From Chelativorans sp. AA-79 (lineage in GTDB: Bacteria; Pseudomonadota; Alphaproteobacteria; Rhizobiales; Rhizobiaceae), in assembly GCF_029457495.1 (NCBI RefSeq), contig NZ_CP120363.1, forward strand, positions 1 through 64,000: DNA of 64,000 bases, written 5' to 3'. Position 1 is the stretch's first letter; each line of letters begins with the position of its first letter. The translations under genes and the position numbers were made by a program. The notes beneath the pieces are model-generated. The model was not told the origin of the DNA and ran no database searches. It worked only from the letters and a program-made list of their open reading frames with translations. This document shows positions 60,926 to 64,000 of this stretch, piece after piece.

Positions 60926-62089
60926 ATGTTCGATTTGTTGCTGCGAGGCGGACGGGTGATCGATCCGGTCCGGAATTTCGACGCCATCGCCGATGTCGGC
61001 TTGCGCGACGGCGTGGTCGCGGCAGTCGGCCCGAGCCTGCCGGACGACGGCTGTCGCGACGTGCGCGACGTGAGCGGCAGGCTGGTCCTGCCGGGCATCG
61101 TCGACCTGCACACGCATGTCTATTGGGGCGGCACCTCGCTGGGCGTCGACGCGGAGGAAGTCGCCTATGACAGCGTGACGGCCACGCTCGTCGACGCAGG
61201 CAGCGCCGGTCCCGGCAATTTCCCCGGGTTCCGGCGGCACGTGATAGAACGGGTCGCCCCGCGTGTCCTGTCCTACATCAATGTTTCCTTCGCAGGCATC
61301 TTCGGCTTCAGCGACGCCGTGCGGATCGGTGAATGCGAGGATGTTCGGCTCCTCAACGTGCGCGAATGCGTGCGGGTCGCCAGGGAACACGCCGATGTCA
61401 TCGTCGGCGTGAAGGTTCGCGTCGGGATGATCGCCGGCGGCGGCAGCAGCATCGCCCCGCTCGACATCGCGATCGAAGCGGCGGAGGAACTGGGCCTTCC
61501 GGTCATGACGCATCTCGACTTTCCGCCGCCGACACGCCGCGAGGTGCTGGAGAGACTGCGCCGCGGCGACATTCTCACCCATTGCTTCAGGTCCTTCCCC
61601 AATGCCCCGTCGACCCGTGACGGCGCGGTTAGGGAGGAAGTCCTCGCCGCCCGCGAGCGCGGGGTACTCTTCGACGTGGGCCACGGACGGGGCGCCTTCG
61701 GCTTCGGCACGGCAAGGGCAATGCTTGCGAACGGCTTCATGCCCGACGTGATCTCCAGCGATCTGCACGCGCTATGCATCGCGCCCGACTTCGACCTGCT
61801 CATCACGATGTCGAAGTTCCTCTGCCTCGGCATACCGCTGGCGGATGTCGTGCGGTGCGTGACGAGCGCTCCGGCATCCGCCCTCCGGCGCAAGGACTTG
61901 GGCAGCCTCGAGCCTGGCGTCGCCACCGACGTCTCCATCGTCGAGTTGCTGGAGGGCGACTTCGAGTATCGCGATGTCGACGGTGTGAAGCTGGCAGGCC
62001 GACAGAAGCTGGCGCGGTCGGGCATCGTGCTCAAGGGGCGCTGGTGGGATGGCCCGGCCGACAGGCAGAACAGACCGCATGCTCATTGA
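60926..62089 (+). CDS. Amidohydrolase / deacetylase-family metallohydrolase
   Basis: A 387-residue amidohydrolase-superfamily protein of the deacetylase-like (dihydroorotase-related) group. The first metal motif is VDLHTHVYWGG (about residues 60-70), a carboxylated Lys is probable in VIVGVKVRVGM (about 158-168), and later ligands are in PVMTHLDFPP, ILTHCF and DVISSDLHAL. It would hydrolyse an amide, lactam or ester; the substrate is unknown. GAAGGA precedes ATG 60926 (a GTG at 60923 is possible). It is rightward, behind the operator at 60795-60813, and is followed by the gntR gene after 75 bases. Confidence 0.82.
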   Translation: MFDLLLRGGRVIDPVRNFDAIADVGLRDGVVAAVGPSLPDDGCRDVRDVSGRLVLPGIVDLHTHVYWGGTSLGVDAEEVAYDSVTATLVDAGSAGPGNFPGFRRHVIERVAPRVLSYINVSFAGIFGFSDAVRIGECEDVRLLNVRECVRVAREHADVIVGVKVRVGMIAGGGSSIAPLDIAIEAAEELGLPVMTHLDFPPPTRREVLERLRRGDILTHCFRSFPNAPSTRDGAVREEVLAARERGVLFDVGHGRGAFGFGTARAMLANGFMPDVISSDLHALCIAPDFDLLITMSKFLCLGIPLADVVRCVTSAPASALRRKDLGSLEPGVATDVSIVELLEGDFEYRDVDGVKLAGRQKLARSGIVLKGRWWDGPADRQNRPHAH

Positions 62090-62093
62090 AAGG

Positions 62094-62104
62094 TACTATA
62101 TAGC
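62094..62104 (+). promoter_or_regulatory. Putative operator before the gntR gene
   Basis: TACTATATAGC, identical over ten bases to the site at 51197, lies 61 bases before the gntR start, consistent with autoregulation. Confidence 0.45.
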
Positions 62105-62164
62105 TTTGCTGACGATGACCCTATCATGTAATATTCGGCTCGACATTCCGGTCGGAGGCTATCG

Positions 62165-62980
62165 GTGACTTCATCGCTGGAAGACAATCCGGAACGGATT
62201 GCTGGAACGACCCTCTCGGAGAGGGCTGCTGAAATCTATGCGTCGGTCGACCTGACCTCGCCGCGCGGGATGCCGAAATATTTGCGGGTGTGCCGGATGA
62301 TCGAGGAGGAAATCGCTGCCGGCCGCATGAAGCCGGGCGACCGCCTGCCCTCCGAACTCGAACTGACCCAGGTCCTGCCGACGAGCCTCGGCACCGTGCA
62401 GAAGGCGCTGCAGGCGCTTGCCGAGCGCGGCCTGATCCTGCGCGAACAGGGCAAGGGGACGTTCATCGCCGAAGCGCGCGTCGACGAAAGCAAGCTATGG
62501 CACCTGCGTTTCCTCAAGGACGACGGCGCGCTTGCGCCGGTGTACGCGAAAGTCCAGTCGATCGCCTCGATCAATCGCGTGGGCCCGTGGGCCGATTTCC
62601 TCGGGCGCCACTCCTTCTACATCGAAGTGCGGCGCACCATGAGCATCGACCGGAAGTTCACCGTCGCCTCCAACTTCTACGTCGCCGGCCCGCCTTTCTG
62701 GGAACTGCTGACCATTCCCGAGGAAGAATTCGACGTGACCTCGCTCCGTGGCACGCTGAGCGCCAAGCGCTTCGACGTCGCCACGCTCAGGGCGGTGGAA
62801 CATTTCGGCATCCAGCCCGTGCCGGCCGAGATCGCCGGCATCATCGGCGTCGCGCCCGACTCCGTTGCGATGACCTGCGACGTGATCGGCTACGGCATCA
62901 AGGACACGCCGGTCTACTACCAGCGCTACTGGATTCCGCCCAACCCCTACCGGCTGGAGGCAGGGGCCAGGATTCCCTGA
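62165..62980 (+). CDS. GntR/HutC-family transcriptional regulator with UTRA domain
   Basis: A 271-residue regulator. The N-terminal winged helix-turn-helix is seen as CRMIEEEIAAGRMKPGDRLP and SELELTQVLPTSLGTVQKAL (about residues 42-83), with LAERGLILREQGKGTFIAEA as the wing. The C-terminal half (from about residue 105, ending PVYYQRYWIPPNPYRL) is a UTRA ligand-sensing domain of the HutC subgroup. It probably represses the locus and responds to the substrate or a catabolite. The start is GTG 62165. Five TATAG-type sites in the surrounding intergenic regions are candidate operators, including one 61 bases upstream. Confidence 0.88.
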   Translation: MTSSLEDNPERIAGTTLSERAAEIYASVDLTSPRGMPKYLRVCRMIEEEIAAGRMKPGDRLPSELELTQVLPTSLGTVQKALQALAERGLILREQGKGTFIAEARVDESKLWHLRFLKDDGALAPVYAKVQSIASINRVGPWADFLGRHSFYIEVRRTMSIDRKFTVASNFYVAGPPFWELLTIPEEEFDVTSLRGTLSAKRFDVATLRAVEHFGIQPVPAEIAGIIGVAPDSVAMTCDVIGYGIKDTPVYYQRYWIPPNPYRLEAGARIP

Positions 62981-63010
62981 CCGAAGCCGGGCCACCGACG
63001 AAGGAAAACC

Positions 63011-63778
63011 ATGTCTGACTTCAAGGGCAGCATCGTCCTGATCACCGGCGCAAGCGGTGGACTCGGCCGCGCGCTGTGCGGCCATTTTGCTGACCTCGGG
63101 GCGAAGATCATCGCGCTCGACCGGGATGCGCGCGTCCATGACCTGGCCGGAGCCGAATGTGCCGTCGTCGACGTAAGCGACCCGGAAGCCGTAGCGGAGA
63201 CGATCCGCAAGCTGACGGAGCGCACCGGCCCCGTCGACGTGCTGGTGAACAATGCGGCGATCGGCGGGGCGGAGCGCACGGTCGCGAAAAGCACCGTCGC
63301 AGGGTGGGAAGAGACCGTCGCCATCGACCTGCACAGCGTTTTCTACTGCACCAAGGCGGTTCTTCCGGCGATGCAGGATCGGCAGCGCGGCTCGATCGTG
63401 ATGGTGGCTTCGGTCAACGGGCTGACGACGCTCGGCTCACCCGCCTACAGCGCATCCAAGGCCGCGATGCTGAGCTTCACCAAGTCGGTCGCCGTCGAAT
63501 ATGGCCGCCACGGCATAAGGGCAAACGCCGTCTGTCCCGGAACGATCCGCACGCCGATCTGGCAGCAGCGCCTCGACGGCAACCCGCATTTGTTCGAACA
63601 ATTGGCGAAATGGTACCCGCTCGGGCGCATCGCCGAACCGATCGAAGTCGCCAGGGCGGTGGCCTTCCTCGCAAGCGAGGATGCCAGCTTCATCACCGGC
63701 GCGATCCTCAATGTCGACGGCGGCCTCATGGCCGGCAACGCCGTCATGGCCTCCGAACTGACTGTCGAGAAGTACTGA
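63011..63778 (+). CDS. SDR-family dehydrogenase
   Basis: A 255-residue short-chain dehydrogenase, the third of the locus. The cofactor motif is TGASGGLGRA (about residues 13-22), NNAAIGG at about 79-85, the catalytic Ser in VMVASVNGL and the YxxxK in YSASKAA. The C terminus VARAVAFLASEDASFITGAI and NVDGG is typical. The substrate is unknown. AAGGAAAACC precedes the start. It follows gntR after 30 bases and is followed by the second amidohydrolase after 38 bases, so the three form a rightward operon. Confidence 0.85.
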   Translation: MSDFKGSIVLITGASGGLGRALCGHFADLGAKIIALDRDARVHDLAGAECAVVDVSDPEAVAETIRKLTERTGPVDVLVNNAAIGGAERTVAKSTVAGWEETVAIDLHSVFYCTKAVLPAMQDRQRGSIVMVASVNGLTTLGSPAYSASKAAMLSFTKSVAVEYGRHGIRANAVCPGTIRTPIWQQRLDGNPHLFEQLAKWYPLGRIAEPIEVARAVAFLASEDASFITGAILNVDGGLMAGNAVMASELTVEKY

Positions 63779-63816
63779 GCCGAGTTGCCCGCCGCAGGCC
63801 GCCGAGGGAAATGGCA

Positions 63817-64000
63817 ATGCAGAAGCCGATCGTCATCAAGTGCGGAACCCTCATAGACGGCGAGGCCGACAAGCCTTCCCACGACGTCTCGATCCTGGTC
63901 GAGGACGGCAGGATCGCCGCCGTCGAAGCGGGCGCGGCGCTGGACGGCCTGTCGGACGCCGAAACGATCGACGCTTCCGGCGCCGTCGTCATGCCCGGCA
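63817..64000 (+). CDS. Amidohydrolase, partial (5' end only)
   Basis: Only the first about 61 residues are in the window. The sequence MQKPIVIKCGTLIDGEADKP, then ILVEDGRIAAVEAG and IDASGAVVMPG, is the standard N-terminal beta-sandwich of amidohydrolase-family enzymes (imidazolonepropionase-like group); the metal-binding HxH would follow just beyond the end. GAGGGAA lies eight bases before ATG 63817 (ATG 63811 is possible). It continues the gntR-SDR operon and is the second amidohydrolase of the locus. Confidence 0.75.
   Translation, partial: MQKPIVIKCGTLIDGEADKPSHDVSILVEDGRIAAVEAGAALDGLSDAETIDASGAVVMPG

Noticed and set aside
1..64000. CRISPR array, tRNA, tmRNA or rRNA genes
   Set aside because: No regularly spaced direct repeats, tRNA-like cloverleaf or rRNA-like sequence was noticed on either strand.

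Overview
The window is GC-rich DNA from an alphaproteobacterium, most likely a Rhizobiales (Phyllobacteriaceae/Rhizobiaceae-like) bacterium. The evidence is MucR/Ros regulators, an alphaproteobacterial LexA box (GTTC-N7-GTTC), an ImuA-ImuB-DnaE2 mutasome, DUF1173, DUF1419 and ArdC genes of the kind found on rhizobial plasmids and integrative elements, and rhizobial-style dpp-type transport genes. No rRNA, tRNA, CRISPR array, relaxase, type IV secretion gene or replication gene was seen. I infer that roughly 1-36 kb is accessory DNA of a conjugative element.

Bases 1-17.8 kb: a long, almost entirely leftward run of small genes. It contains three anti-restriction candidates (a DarB-like methyltransferase-helicase fusion cut by the window edge, ArdB and ArdC), an orphan ParB-family protein and many small conserved genes of unknown function. 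Two patterns stand out. Six genes are preceded, at a nearly constant distance from the start codon, by a repeated structured leader (E1-E6: a purine box, then a hairpin with a GAGAG-type loop). In addition, ArdC heads a four-gene overlapping operon with a DUF6884-like protein, a PP-loop (PAPS-reductase-like) ATPase and a protein resembling the Mom DNA-modification acetyltransferase. Three or four genes here carry single-base frameshifts in short G/C runs.

Bases 18-32.5 kb: a zinc-less MucR-like regulator, an SRAP protein, a GNAT/DUF1778 toxin-antitoxin pair, a complete SOS mutagenesis cassette (imuA-imuB-dnaE2 leftward, UvrD-like helicase and dinB rightward, LexA box between), a RES/Xre toxin-antitoxin pair and a second DUF1173 gene. 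Bases 32.7-36.9 kb are decaying: a PII-DUF1538 operon cut by an IS66 remnant, a toprim protein that seems to have lost the middle of its catalytic domain, and a mucR gene with a nonsense codon.

Bases 37.2-46.8 kb: a metal and stress island with an HMA chaperone, two heavy-metal P-type ATPases, a hexameric tyrosine-coordinated haem protein, a mercuric-reductase-like flavoprotein, an acetoin/diacetyl reductase and the tail of a third P-type ATPase cut by an intact ISKra4-family element (46.8-48.4 kb) with perfect 21-bp inverted repeats. An IS66 transposase remnant follows.

Bases 48.8-64 kb: an apparently intact catabolic locus. It has a DUF3604 (PHP-like) protein, a beta-propeller lactonase, a complete dipeptide-type ABC importer, three SDR dehydrogenases, a phosphosulfolactate-synthase (ComA) homologue, two amidohydrolases and a GntR/UTRA regulator. 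Five intergenic regions in this segment share a TATAG/CTATA-type site, and I found no similar site elsewhere on reading, so I propose one GntR-controlled regulon for an unidentified, possibly sulfonated or amide-linked, substrate.
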